Position numbers and translations under genes: made by a program
Source: SIG672 sp045605765
GTDB taxonomy: Bacteria; Bacillota; Clostridia; Oscillospirales; CAG-272
Direction of reading: 5' to 3'
DNA: 64,000 nt
Assembly: GCA_045605765.1 (NCBI GenBank)
Contig: JAZUQQ010000044.1
Coordinates: forward strand, 1 to 64,000
The notes under the pieces: generated by a model
Databases searched by the model: none
The model's input: the letters and a program-made list of their open reading frames with translations, nothing else
Told to the model about the DNA's origin: nothing
Part shown: positions 27,055 through 35,423 of the stretch, piece after piece
How the letters are laid out: the number at the start of each line of letters is the position of its first letter
Numbering within the stretch: position 1 is the stretch's first letter

Positions 27055-28500
27055 TTATTCCTCGTAATTTACCGCCTTATCGAAGAGCTCCTCGACCTCT
27101 TGGCTCGGTTTCTTCGTGCAAAGCGTAACTACGACTGCCGCGAGAACTCCTGCAACAAATCCGGGAAGTATCTCGTAAATTCCGGTTTCGGATAACAGTG
27201 CCAACCAAGCAACATCCACAACGGCTCCGACGAGTATTCCTGCGAGCGCGCCTTGGAAATTAAAGCGTTTCCAGAAAAGTGAGAGAAGTATAGCGGGTCC
27301 AAACGCCGCGCCGAATACACCCCAAGCGTTCGAAACGAGTGCCATTATCGAGCCTGCGTTCGGATTTGCAGCAATAATTACCGCAACCACCGCGATAGCT
27401 ATAACGACCGCGCGGCTTGCCCAGTTCATTTCTTTATCGCTCGCCTTGTTCTTTCGTATTATCGGCTTATAAACATCACTTGCAAACGCAGAGGATGCCG
27501 CAAGGAGCTGACTGTCTGCCGTACTCATCGAAGCAGCGAGAACTGCCGAAAGCAGAATTCCCGAAATCAGCGGGGGAAATATTTTTCTTACCATATTTAT
27601 AAAGACAAGCTCGCCCTCAACTACCGACTGGTCAAATCCGAGGAACATTCTTCCGACAATACCGATAACAGCCGCAAACGAAACGATGATGGCAGTCCAA
27701 GCAATACCGATCTTTGCTGATTTTTTGAGTGATTTCTGCGACTCGATCGACATAAATCTTATAATAATATGAGGCATTCCGAAATATCCGAGCCCCCAAG
27801 CAAGTCCGGAAACTATCGTTTTCCAATCTGAAAATGCATTCCAATATCCTGCATTTTCTATCGGCTGAGCAGAGCCGTTTCCGAGCGCAAACGCCGCAAA
27901 TATGGGAGCTATGAGCATCGCGCCGAGAATGAGCATTCCTTGGAAAAAGTCGGTCCAACAGACCGCCGAAAATCCACCGAGAAAGGTGTAGCCGATGATA
28001 ACGATAGCCGCTATGTACATGGCAACGGTGGGATCAATTCCGAGAACCGTGTTGAAGAGCGTTCCGCAAGCCTTGATGCTCGATGCCGAATAGATCGTGT
28101 AGGCAACGAGGAAAACTACCGCGCAGATTATTTGAAGAAGCTTAGATTTCGAGAGAAAACGGTTGGTCAGATACTGCGGAATAGTGATCGAATCGTTTGC
28201 AACTATCGAGAACTTGCGAAGTCTTGGAGCTTCTGCGAGCCAGCTTATCGTGTAACCGATAGCAAGCCCGAGAGATACCCAAACCTCACCGATACCCGCC
28301 GCGTAGATGGCGGTCGGAAGTCCCATAAGCACCCACGCGCTCATATCGGATGCGCCTGCCGAAAGCGCGGCAACCCACGCTCCCATTTTTCTTCCTCCAA
28401 GGAAGAAGGTCTTTTCTCCACCGTTCTTATCTTTAAAGAAGAAGAACACGCCTATTCCAAGCATAAAGAGGAGATATAGGATAAATACTGCTATTTCCAT
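27055..28500 (-). CDS. putP: Sodium/proline symporter
   Basis: 481 residues, solute:sodium symporter family with about 13 helices. ASDMSAWVLMGLP is the PutP signature and GLGYFGMPHIIIRFM is a PutP segment. Imports proline with Na+. ATG 28500 has AGAAAGGA upstream; the longer frame from 28530 lacks it. It lies 36 bases after hisIE on the same strand, with no terminator between, so it may be the last gene of the histidine operon. Confidence 0.92.
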   Translation of the reverse strand: MEIAVFILYLLFMLGIGVFFFFKDKNGGEKTFFLGGRKMGAWVAALSAGASDMSAWVLMGLPTAIYAAGIGEVWVSLGLAIGYTISWLAEAPRLRKFSIVANDSITIPQYLTNRFLSKSKLLQIICAVVFLVAYTIYSASSIKACGTLFNTVLGIDPTVAMYIAAIVIIGYTFLGGFSAVCWTDFFQGMLILGAMLIAPIFAAFALGNGSAQPIENAGYWNAFSDWKTIVSGLAWGLGYFGMPHIIIRFMSIESQKSLKKSAKIGIAWTAIIVSFAAVIGIVGRMFLGFDQSVVEGELVFINMVRKIFPPLISGILLSAVLAASMSTADSQLLAASSAFASDVYKPIIRKNKASDKEMNWASRAVVIAIAVVAVIIAANPNAGSIMALVSNAWGVFGAAFGPAILLSLFWKRFNFQGALAGILVGAVVDVAWLALLSETGIYEILPGFVAGVLAAVVVTLCTKKPSQEVEELFDKAVNYEE

Positions 28501-28536
28501 ATTACATTCCTTTCTGTTACCTATCGGCAAAAAGTT

Positions 28537-29208
28537 TTACTTAGTCATTTTTTCCTGTTTTACTTTTTTATCTATAACGTGACGGGAAGCGAGCTCGTCG
28601 CGGATCTCGTCGAGAGATATTCCCATCTCAATCATAAGCACCATAACGTGATAGGTAAGGTCTGCGATCTCGTATATCGTTTCCTTCTTATCGTCTGCCT
28701 TGCCTGCGATTATGACCTCGGTGCACTCCTCTCCGACCTTTTTGAGAATTTTGTCAATTCCCTTTTCGAAAAGGTAGGTCGTATAGGAGCCCTCTTTTTT
28801 CTCGATCTTACGTCCCACAAGCATCTTCATAAGTCCTTCGAGAGAGAATTTGCTTTCGAGCTCTGCAACGTTCTCCTCGTTTTCATATATTTTGTCGTTG
28901 AAGCAGCTCTCCTTGCCCGTGTGGCAGGCAGGTCCGTCCTTGAGCACCTGAACCTCGATCGCGTCACCGTCGCAGTCGGCGGTGATATTTACGATATGCT
29001 GATAATTTCCGCTCGTTTCGCCTTTGAGCCAAAGCTTCTGACGGGAACGGCTATAAAAGCAGGTAAGTCCCTTCTCCATAGAGATTTTAAGGCTTTCTCT
29101 CGACATATACGCCAGAGTAAGGAGCTTTTTCGTTTCGGCATCAATAACTACTGCAGGAATAAGTCCCTTTTCATCAAATTTAAGCTTTTCTATATCAAAA
29201 TCAAACAT
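28537..29208 (-). CDS. hisIE: Phosphoribosyl-AMP cyclohydrolase / phosphoribosyl-ATP pyrophosphatase
   Basis: 223-residue fusion doing steps 2 and 3 of histidine synthesis. HisI part (1-110): CFYSRSRQKLWLKGETSGN, CDGD and the zinc cysteine in CHTGKESC. HisE part (about 125-215): KVGEECTEVIIAGK and EIADLTYHVMVLM. GAAAGGTG lies before the ATG. Last histidine gene of the operon. Confidence 0.95.
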   Translation of the reverse strand: MFDFDIEKLKFDEKGLIPAVVIDAETKKLLTLAYMSRESLKISMEKGLTCFYSRSRQKLWLKGETSGNYQHIVNITADCDGDAIEVQVLKDGPACHTGKESCFNDKIYENEENVAELESKFSLEGLMKMLVGRKIEKKEGSYTTYLFEKGIDKILKKVGEECTEVIIAGKADDKKETIYEIADLTYHVMVLMIEMGISLDEIRDELASRHVIDKKVKQEKMTK

Positions 29209-29235
29209 TTTTCTTCACCTTTCGTATTTTTACAG

Positions 29236-29994
29236 TTAAATCCTCATGCTTATTCCGCTTTCGGCAAGCTCTTTTTTGAGTTCGGGTATCTTTATCTGTC
29301 CGAAATGGAACACCGATGCTGCAAGTCCTGCATCGACCTTCGGGAGCGTTTTGAACAGAGTTTTGAAATCCTCTACCGATCCCGCTCCACCAGATGCGAT
29401 AACCGGCACACTGACCGCCTCGCAGACAGCTTCGAGCATTTCAAGGTCAAATCCGCGCTTGACCCCGTCGGTATCTATTGAGTTTACGACTATTTCTCCC
29501 GCGCCGAGCTCTACTCCGCGCTTTATCCATGAAATAGCCTCTATTCCCGTATTCTCGCGTCCGCCTTTGGCAAAAACGCGGAATGTTCCGTCAACTCGCT
29601 TTACGTCAACCGAAAGCACAACGCACTGGCTTCCGTATTTCTCAGCTCCTTCTTTTATAAGAAGAGGATTTCTTATAGCACCAGAGTTTACGCTAACCTT
29701 GTCCGCTCCGCATTTGAGCACGCGATCGAAATCGTTTATTGTGTTTATTCCTCCGCCAACTGTCAGCGGTATGAATACCTTGCGCGCCGTTTCGCAGAGT
29801 ATATCGGTAAATAGCGCCCTGCCCTCGGCAGATGCCGTTATATCGTAGAAAACAAGCTCGTCTGCACCGTTTTCGCTGTAAAACTGTGCAAGCTCGACGG
29901 GCGAGGATACGTCAGACAGTCCGAGGAAATTTACACCCTTGACTACCCTTCCGTTCCTTACGTCAAGACACGGTATTATTCTTTTTGTAATCAT
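29236..29994 (-). CDS. hisF: Imidazole glycerol phosphate synthase, cyclase subunit
   Basis: 252 residues, TIM barrel. IIPCLDVRNGRVVKGVNF holds the catalytic Asp; VNSIDTDGVKRGFD and ASGGAGSVEDF bind the phosphate. Pairs with HisH. The start is eight bases after a perfect 13-bp hairpin, and the Shine-Dalgarno-like AGAAAGG lies beyond that hairpin. Confidence 0.96.
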   Translation of the reverse strand: MITKRIIPCLDVRNGRVVKGVNFLGLSDVSSPVELAQFYSENGADELVFYDITASAEGRALFTDILCETARKVFIPLTVGGGINTINDFDRVLKCGADKVSVNSGAIRNPLLIKEGAEKYGSQCVVLSVDVKRVDGTFRVFAKGGRENTGIEAISWIKRGVELGAGEIVVNSIDTDGVKRGFDLEMLEAVCEAVSVPVIASGGAGSVEDFKTLFKTLPKVDAGLAASVFHFGQIKIPELKKELAESGISMRI

Positions 29995-30105
29995 ATTTCT
30001 GTCGGAAAACCTTTTATTAAAAGGTTTTCCGTACCTTTCTAAAACTTTTTGTTGGGAAAACTTTTACTAAAAATTAATGCTCTTTATTTAAAGTTTTTCA
30101 GACTC
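29995..30105 (-). repeat. Palindromic repeat between hisA and hisF
   Basis: Read on the minus strand: the 3' module TAAGAGTCTGAAAAACTTTA begins at the hisA stop. Then come a decayed TTAGTAAAAGTTTTCCC, box AAAAGTTTTAGAAAGGTA (Shine-Dalgarno-like AGAAAGG at 30034-30040), hairpin 2 (30003-30031, arms CGGAAAACCTTTT and AAAAGGTTTTCCG) and ACAGAAAT before the hisF ATG. Confidence 0.85.
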
Positions 30106-30822
30106 TTAAGCGCGTGCCCGAGCAATAGCCTCGCTGAGCTTTACAGCTCCTGTGTAGTAGGCTTTGCCGATTATTGCGCCGTAAACGTCCATTTCGCGAA
30201 GCGCGACGACGTCCGAGATAGTGGAAACTCCGCCCGAGGCGATAATGTTCATTTCGTATTTTTGGGAAAGCTCCTTGTAGAGTGCGAGATTTGTGCCGCG
30301 CATCGCGCCGTCACGTGATATGTCGGTGCAGATCACGGTTTTCACACCGATCTTCTGCATTTTATCAAAGAAATCTTTGCTTTTTACTCCGCTTTTTTCG
30401 ATCCAGCCTTTGACAGCTATCTCGCCGTCCTTGATGTCCGCTCCGACCGCTATTTTGTCGCCGTATTTATTAACTGCGCGCTCAACGAAGCCCTCGCTTG
30501 ACACCGCGGCAGTGCCGAGAATAACGCGCCCTACGCCGACGGATAGATATTTTTCAATGGTTTCCATATCGCGGATACCGCCGCCGATCTCGATAAACAT
30601 ATCGGTAGAGGTCGCGATGCTTTTTACCGTTTCAAAGTTTGGCGTATTGCCGTCGCGTGCACCCTCGAGGTCAACCATATGAAGATGATCCGCTCCCTCA
30701 AAAATGAACTTTTTCGCGGTATTTATCGGGTTTTCATCGTATACGGTAAGCTGAGCGTAGTCGCCTTTATATAGCCTTACCGCCTTGCCCTCGTACAGAT
30801 CTATTGCAGGGAAAATTATCAT
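30106..30822 (-). CDS. hisA: ProFAR isomerase
   Basis: 238 residues, TIM barrel, step 4 of the pathway. FPAIDLYEGKAVRLYKGDY with the catalytic Asp, LGTAAVS, TDISRDGAMRGTN and ASGGVSTI are conserved. Lies 26 bases after hisH. Its TAA stop is the first codon of the repeat 3' module. Confidence 0.95.
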   Translation of the reverse strand: MIIFPAIDLYEGKAVRLYKGDYAQLTVYDENPINTAKKFIFEGADHLHMVDLEGARDGNTPNFETVKSIATSTDMFIEIGGGIRDMETIEKYLSVGVGRVILGTAAVSSEGFVERAVNKYGDKIAVGADIKDGEIAVKGWIEKSGVKSKDFFDKMQKIGVKTVICTDISRDGAMRGTNLALYKELSQKYEMNIIASGGVSTISDVVALREMDVYGAIIGKAYYTGAVKLSEAIARARA

Positions 30823-30848
30823 TTTTTGTTCCTAAAACTATCCTTAAA

Positions 30849-31466
30849 TTATATTTCAGCAAACGCCTTGATGATCGAAAGTCCGACATTTCCGCTCTTT
30901 TCGGGATGGAACTGACAACCGTAAACGTTTCCCGACGCGACCGCCGCCGTAAGAGGTGCGCCGTACGAGGTCGTCGCGATAACCGCCTCGTCGCAGTCAC
31001 TTGCATAAAACGAGTGAACGAAATAAACGAAATCTCCCTCGTTTATATATTTGAATATCTCGTTTTTTGCCTTGTTTTCGGGAAAATTCAGGCAGTTCCA
31101 ACCAATATGGGGAATTTTCAGGTCGTCTCCTATAACGTCCGCTATCGGTCTAACACTTCCTTTTATAAGTCCGAGTCCTTTATATCTGCCGAATTCGTAG
31201 CTCTCATCGAAAAGAAGCTGCATTCCGAGGCAGATGCCCATTATCGGCTTGCCTTCTGCCGCAAGCTCTCTAAGCAGCTTATCAAAGCCCTTTTCTGCAA
31301 GCTTTTCGGACGCATCTCTGAATGCGCCGACACCCGGCAGAATTATCTTATCCGCCGCTCTTATCACGCTCTCGTCATCGGTGACGACGGTTTCTATATC
31401 AAGCGATGCAAGCGACGAGGAAAGCGAAAAGAGATTTCCGACTCCGTAGTCAATTATTGCTATCAT
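30849..31466 (-). CDS. hisH: Imidazole glycerol phosphate synthase, glutamine amidotransferase subunit
   Basis: 205 residues. Class I amidotransferase triad: Cys in GICLGMQLLFDES, His and Glu in CQFHPEKSG. Supplies ammonia to HisF. Its ATG overlaps the hisB stop (TGATG), showing coupling. Confidence 0.95.
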   Translation of the reverse strand: MIAIIDYGVGNLFSLSSSLASLDIETVVTDDESVIRAADKIILPGVGAFRDASEKLAEKGFDKLLRELAAEGKPIMGICLGMQLLFDESYEFGRYKGLGLIKGSVRPIADVIGDDLKIPHIGWNCLNFPENKAKNEIFKYINEGDFVYFVHSFYASDCDEAVIATTSYGAPLTAAVASGNVYGCQFHPEKSGNVGLSIIKAFAEI

Positions 31467-32053
31467 CAGAGAACTCCCTTGGTTGAAGGTATCTCGCCTG
31501 CTCTTGCAGAGTCGATCGAAACCGCCGCGCGAAGTGCCGCCGCAAACGCCTTGAACATTCCCTCTATTATGTGGTGCGTGTTCTCGCCTGCGATTTGTCT
31601 TATATGCAGGGTCATCTCGGCGTTTCTGACAAGCGCAAGGAAGAACTCCTTGACGAGCTCGGTATCGAAATCGCCAACCTTTTCAGTGAGTCCTTCGATG
31701 GTATATGCCAGTGTCGATCTGCCCGAAAGGTCAATAGACACGAGCAGAAGTGCCTCGTCCATCGGGATTATCGCGTTTCCGTAGCGCGCGATCCCCATTT
31801 TGTCACCAAGTGCGGCCTTTATAGCGGCACCAAGACAAATTCCGACGTCCTCTACCGTGTGGTGATAATCGACCTCGATGTCACCTTTACATTTGACATA
31901 AAGCGAGCATCTCGAATGCTTTGCAAAAAGCGTGAGCATATGATCGAGAAATCCACAGGACGTGTCTATCTCGCTCTCACCCTTGCCGTCAAGATCAATT
32001 CTCAGCTCAATATCTGTTTCCTTCGTTTTTCTAAGTATCTCGCTGTTTCTCAT
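31466..32053 (-). CDS. hisB: Imidazoleglycerol-phosphate dehydratase
   Basis: 195 residues, monofunctional. Metal motifs DHMLTLFAKH and YHHTVEDVGICLG and the second half-repeat MTLHIRQIAGENTHHIIE are present. There is no histidinol-phosphatase domain, unlike the enterobacterial HisB. The start codon follows a hairpin with GGAGGTA on its far side. Confidence 0.95.
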   Translation of the reverse strand: MRNSEILRKTKETDIELRIDLDGKGESEIDTSCGFLDHMLTLFAKHSRCSLYVKCKGDIEVDYHHTVEDVGICLGAAIKAALGDKMGIARYGNAIIPMDEALLLVSIDLSGRSTLAYTIEGLTEKVGDFDTELVKEFFLALVRNAEMTLHIRQIAGENTHHIIEGMFKAFAAALRAAVSIDSARAGEIPSTKGVL

Positions 32054-32293
32054 TTTTTCTTTTCGGAACCTTTAAGAAAGGTTTCATACCTCCAAACGTT
32101 TTTTTGCGAGAGAACTTTTAAAAAAGTTTTCTCGCGCTCTTTCAAAAACTTTTATTAAGATCTTTTTAGTTAAGGTTTTCAGACTTTCCAAAAACTTTTG
32201 TTAAAGCTAATGGACTTGTTCTTTTAGTAAAGCTTTTATGAGCGCAAAACCCTTTTTGCCAAAAGGGTTTTGACGGATTCTTAGGGCAGAGCC
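32054..32293 (-). repeat. Composite palindromic repeats between hisC and hisB
   Basis: On the minus strand the hisC TAG stop lies in the 3' module (arms CTTAGGG/CCCTAAG). A hairpin CAAAACCCTTTT/AAAAGGGTTTTG and two AAAGTTTTTG-type boxes follow. The 5' module comes next: AAAAGTTTTTGAAAGAGC, hairpin 1 (arms GCGAGAAAACTTTT and AAAAGTTCTCTCGC), GGAGGTA (32087-32093), hairpin 2 (32065-32085, arms GAAACCTTT and AAAGGTTCC), then 11 A-rich bases to the hisB ATG. This is the longest example. Confidence 0.85.
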
Positions 32294-33361
32294 CTAAGAA
32301 AGTGCCGTTTCCTTTATCCTCTCCGCCGCAAACAGGAATGCCTCCATTTCGGCTCGAGTGCCGATGGTTATACGGTTATATTTTTCAAGACGTTCGCCCG
32401 AAAAATGACGGATAAGTATTCCGCGCTTTTTCATCTCCTCGGCAAATTTCGAGCCCGAGATAGCGTCGTGCCCTGCAAGAACGAAGTTCGCCGCAGACTC
32501 GATGACCTCAAAGCCCATCGCGCGGAGCTTTTCGGTAACGAAAGCCCTCGTTTTGATGATCTTTTTAGCGTTATCATCGTAATATTTGCCGTTTTTGAGT
32601 GCCGCCTCGCCTGCAATCAGGGTGAGTCGGTTGATGCTGTACGGGTTAGTCGAGAATTTGATCTTGTTCAGATCCGCGATGATCTCTTTATCGGCGAAGG
32701 CAAATCCGAGTCGTGCGCCTGCAAGGCTTCTCGACTTAGAATATGTCCGTACGACAAGCAGGTTTTTGTAGCTATCGAGCATTTTTATTGCGCTCTCGCC
32801 GCCAAAATCTATATATGCCTCGTCAACGAGCACCACGCTATCGGGGTTTGCTTTCAGTATTCTTTCGATCTCGTTAAGACCTTTGAAAATTCCGGTCGGC
32901 GCGTTGGGATTGGCGAGAACGATGAGCTTACCGTTCTGATCAAGATAGTCCTCGGTCTTTATCGAAAAATCTTCGCAAAGCGGCTTTTTTTCGTAATTTG
33001 CGCCGTGAAGCTTTGCATAGACCTCGTAAAATCCGTAGGTAATATCGGGGAAAACCACGCCGTTTTCGGAAAACGCCATAAATGCAAAGTTCAGAATATC
33101 GTCCGAGCCGTTTGAAACGAACACCTCGTCGATAGCGCGACCGTAGAACTCTCCGAGTGCCGTGCGGAGTCCGAGGCAGTTCGGATCGGAGTACAGCCTG
33201 AGATCGGAGAGCTCTCCGTAACCGATCGACACGAGCACCTCGGGCGACGGCGGATAGGGCGATTCGTTTGTATTCAGCTTTATGTATTTTAAGCCTAGCG
33301 GTTGTTCTCCCGGCGTATATGCCGTAAGCCCCGCATATTTTTTGTTTATAAATCTACTCAT
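32294..33361 (-). CDS. hisC: Histidinol-phosphate aminotransferase
   Basis: 355 residues, fold-type I PLP enzyme. LNTNESPYPPSPEV at the N-terminus, NPNAPTG in the cofactor domain and the Schiff-base Lys in RTYSKSRSLAGARLGFA. The start follows a decayed hairpin with GAAGAGGTA upstream. The stop lies within the 3' repeat module. Confidence 0.95.
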   Translation of the reverse strand: MSRFINKKYAGLTAYTPGEQPLGLKYIKLNTNESPYPPSPEVLVSIGYGELSDLRLYSDPNCLGLRTALGEFYGRAIDEVFVSNGSDDILNFAFMAFSENGVVFPDITYGFYEVYAKLHGANYEKKPLCEDFSIKTEDYLDQNGKLIVLANPNAPTGIFKGLNEIERILKANPDSVVLVDEAYIDFGGESAIKMLDSYKNLLVVRTYSKSRSLAGARLGFAFADKEIIADLNKIKFSTNPYSINRLTLIAGEAALKNGKYYDDNAKKIIKTRAFVTEKLRAMGFEVIESAANFVLAGHDAISGSKFAEEMKKRGILIRHFSGERLEKYNRITIGTRAEMEAFLFAAERIKETALS

Positions 33362-33510
33362 CGTTTTATCGAAAAAACCTCAAGGGCTTTTCTTACCTCT
33401 TCAAAAGCTTTACGTGAGACAACTTTTTGAAAAAAGTTGTCTCACACTCTTTCAAAAACTTTACTAATATATTTTCCCTTTTATTAAAGTTTTTGGCGGG
33501 TCCTTAGATC
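33362..33510 (-). repeat. Composite palindromic repeats between hisD and hisC
   Basis: On the minus strand: CTTAGGGCTCTGATCTAAG (encoding the last hisD codons and stop), CGCCAAAAACTTTA, about 20 bases, TAGTAAAGTTTTTGAAAG, then hairpin 1 with arms GTGAGACAACTTTTT and AAAAAGTTGTCTCAC. GAAGAGGTA and a decayed hairpin 2 precede the hisC ATG. CAAAAACTTTA and TAAAGTTTTTG form a perfect 11-bp inverted repeat of their own. Confidence 0.85.
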
Positions 33511-34778
33511 AGAGCCCTAAGACCTACGCTGCGGGCGTGTGCCGAAAGTCCTTCTTTTTCAGCGAAGGCGATAACGTCGTCTGCGACATGGGAAAGTGCG
33601 TCCTTTGTGAAATAGGTGTACTGCATCTTTTTAACGAAATCGTCTACCGACAAAGGACTTGAAAAACGTGCCGTTCCGCTCGTCGGAAGGGTGTGGTTAG
33701 GTCCTGCGAAATAGTCGCCGAGTGCTTCGGGGCAATATCTTCCCATAAACACCGAGCCTGCATTCTTAACTCTGTCGAGAACCGAAAACGGATCGTCAAG
33801 GCAGAGCTCAAGGTGCTCGGGAGCGATGTCATTCGAAAGCTCGATTGCCTCGATAAGATCATCAGTAACGATTATTTTGCCGTTATCATCGACCGATGTG
33901 CGCGCAATCGCGGCTCTCGGAAGGAGCGGTATCATTCTTTCGAGTTCGCTCGACACCGCCTTTGCAAGATCAAGACTGTCGGTGATAAGCACTGCGGTCG
34001 AGTTCTTATCGTGCTCTGCCTGCGAGAGCATATCTGCAGCAACATAGGTGGGATTCGAGTTTTTATCAGCAATCACGAGAATCTCGCTCGGTCCTGCGAT
34101 CATATCGATCGCGACCTGTCCGTAAACCTGTCTTTTTGCCTCAGCAACGAACGCGTTGCCCGGTCCTACGATCTTATCTACCATAGGAACGCTCTCGGTT
34201 CCGTATGCAAGAGCGGCTACCGCCTGTGCTCCGCCGAGCGCAAAAACGCGGTCAACACCTGCGACGTATGCCGCCGCGAGTATCGCGGGAGCTATTTTTC
34301 CGCCGCTTGCAGGCGAAACCATAACGATCTCGCCAACGCTTGCGATCTTTGCAGGTATTGCATTCATAAGCACCGACGAGGGATATGCCGCCGTTCCGCC
34401 CGGAACGTAAAGTCCGACTCTAGCGAGCGGTATTACCTTTTGTCCGGTAACTACGCCGTTTTTCTCATTTATAATAAAGCTGTTTCTTACCTGTCTTTTA
34501 TGAAAATTCTCGATATTTTCTGCCGCGCGGCGGAGAATTCCGACAAACTCCTCGCCGACCTCTTCCACCGCACGTTCGATCTCCTGTCTTGAAACCTCTA
34601 TTGAGCTAAGCTTTGCGCGGTCGAAGCGCTCTGTGTACTCATAGAGTGCCGCGTCCCCTCTTTTTCGCACGTTTGCAATTATATCACTGACAATATCCTC
34701 GACACCCGACGCAGAAAGAGAACGGTTGAAGAGCGTCCTTTTGTCAATGTTTTTTATATCCTCAAATATTTTTATCAT
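33504..34778 (-). CDS. hisD: Histidinol dehydrogenase
   Basis: 424 residues; oxidises histidinol to histidine with NAD+ and zinc. VPGGTAAYPSSVLMNAIPA, GGAQAVAALAYGTESV, DMIAGPSEILVIAD and EHLEL are the family blocks. AAGAGGT precedes the ATG; the gap to hisG is 11 bases. The final residues GLRALI are encoded by the start of the repeat 3' module. Confidence 0.96.
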   Translation of the reverse strand: MIKIFEDIKNIDKRTLFNRSLSASGVEDIVSDIIANVRKRGDAALYEYTERFDRAKLSSIEVSRQEIERAVEEVGEEFVGILRRAAENIENFHKRQVRNSFIINEKNGVVTGQKVIPLARVGLYVPGGTAAYPSSVLMNAIPAKIASVGEIVMVSPASGGKIAPAILAAAYVAGVDRVFALGGAQAVAALAYGTESVPMVDKIVGPGNAFVAEAKRQVYGQVAIDMIAGPSEILVIADKNSNPTYVAADMLSQAEHDKNSTAVLITDSLDLAKAVSSELERMIPLLPRAAIARTSVDDNGKIIVTDDLIEAIELSNDIAPEHLELCLDDPFSVLDRVKNAGSVFMGRYCPEALGDYFAGPNHTLPTSGTARFSSPLSVDDFVKKMQYTYFTKDALSHVADDVIAFAEKEGLSAHARSVGLRALI

Positions 34779-34789
34779 CGTAAGACCTC

Positions 34790-35419
34790 TTATTTTACTA
34801 TCTCGGCAAGCGAGGAATATATCTTCTCGATTGCCTCGTTCTTGAACTTGAAGCTCGCCTTGTTTGCGATCAGACGCGCGCTTATATCAACTATTTTTTC
34901 GAACGGAGCAAGATGGTTTTCGTAAAGCGTCTTGCCTGTTTCGACGATGTCGACGATAACGTCCGAAAGTCCGAGAATGGGCGCTAGCTCTATCGAGCCG
35001 TTGAGCGAGATTATATCTATCTCTCTGCGCTGTCTGTCGTAGTATCCGCGAGCAATATTTGGAAATTTCGTAGCAACGCGGAGAGTTTTGTCGGGATCTG
35101 CACGGTAGTCCTCCATAGCAGCGACCATCATTCGGCAAACTCCGACGTTCAGATCGAGAAGCTCATAAACGTCAGGAGAGTATTCGAGCAGGATATCCTT
35201 GCCTGCGACTCCGATGTCGGCGGCTCCTCTCTCAACGTAGATCGAAACGTCAGACGGCTTTACCCAGAAATATCTGACTCCGACCTCGGGATTTTCATAT
35301 ATAAGCTTTCTGTTTTGCTCCTTGATCGAAGGACAGGGGTATCCCGCCGCCTCGAACATAGCGTAAACCTTTTCTCCAAGCCTCCCCTTGGGAAGTGCTA
35401 TATTTACAAAATCAGACAT
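34790..35419 (-). CDS. hisG: ATP phosphoribosyltransferase catalytic subunit, short form
   Basis: 209 residues; first committed step of histidine synthesis. IALPKGRLGEKVY, RYFWVKPSDV and DIVETGKTL are diagnostic. The short form lacks the regulatory C-terminal domain and needs HisZ, which is encoded just upstream. GGAGAATGAG, with GGAG inside the hisZ 3' end, precedes ATG 35419; the TTG at 35434 is not used. Confidence 0.95.
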   Translation of the reverse strand: MSDFVNIALPKGRLGEKVYAMFEAAGYPCPSIKEQNRKLIYENPEVGVRYFWVKPSDVSIYVERGAADIGVAGKDILLEYSPDVYELLDLNVGVCRMMVAAMEDYRADPDKTLRVATKFPNIARGYYDRQRREIDIISLNGSIELAPILGLSDVIVDIVETGKTLYENHLAPFEKIVDISARLIANKASFKFKNEAIEKIYSSLAEIVK

Positions 35420-35423
35420 CTTC

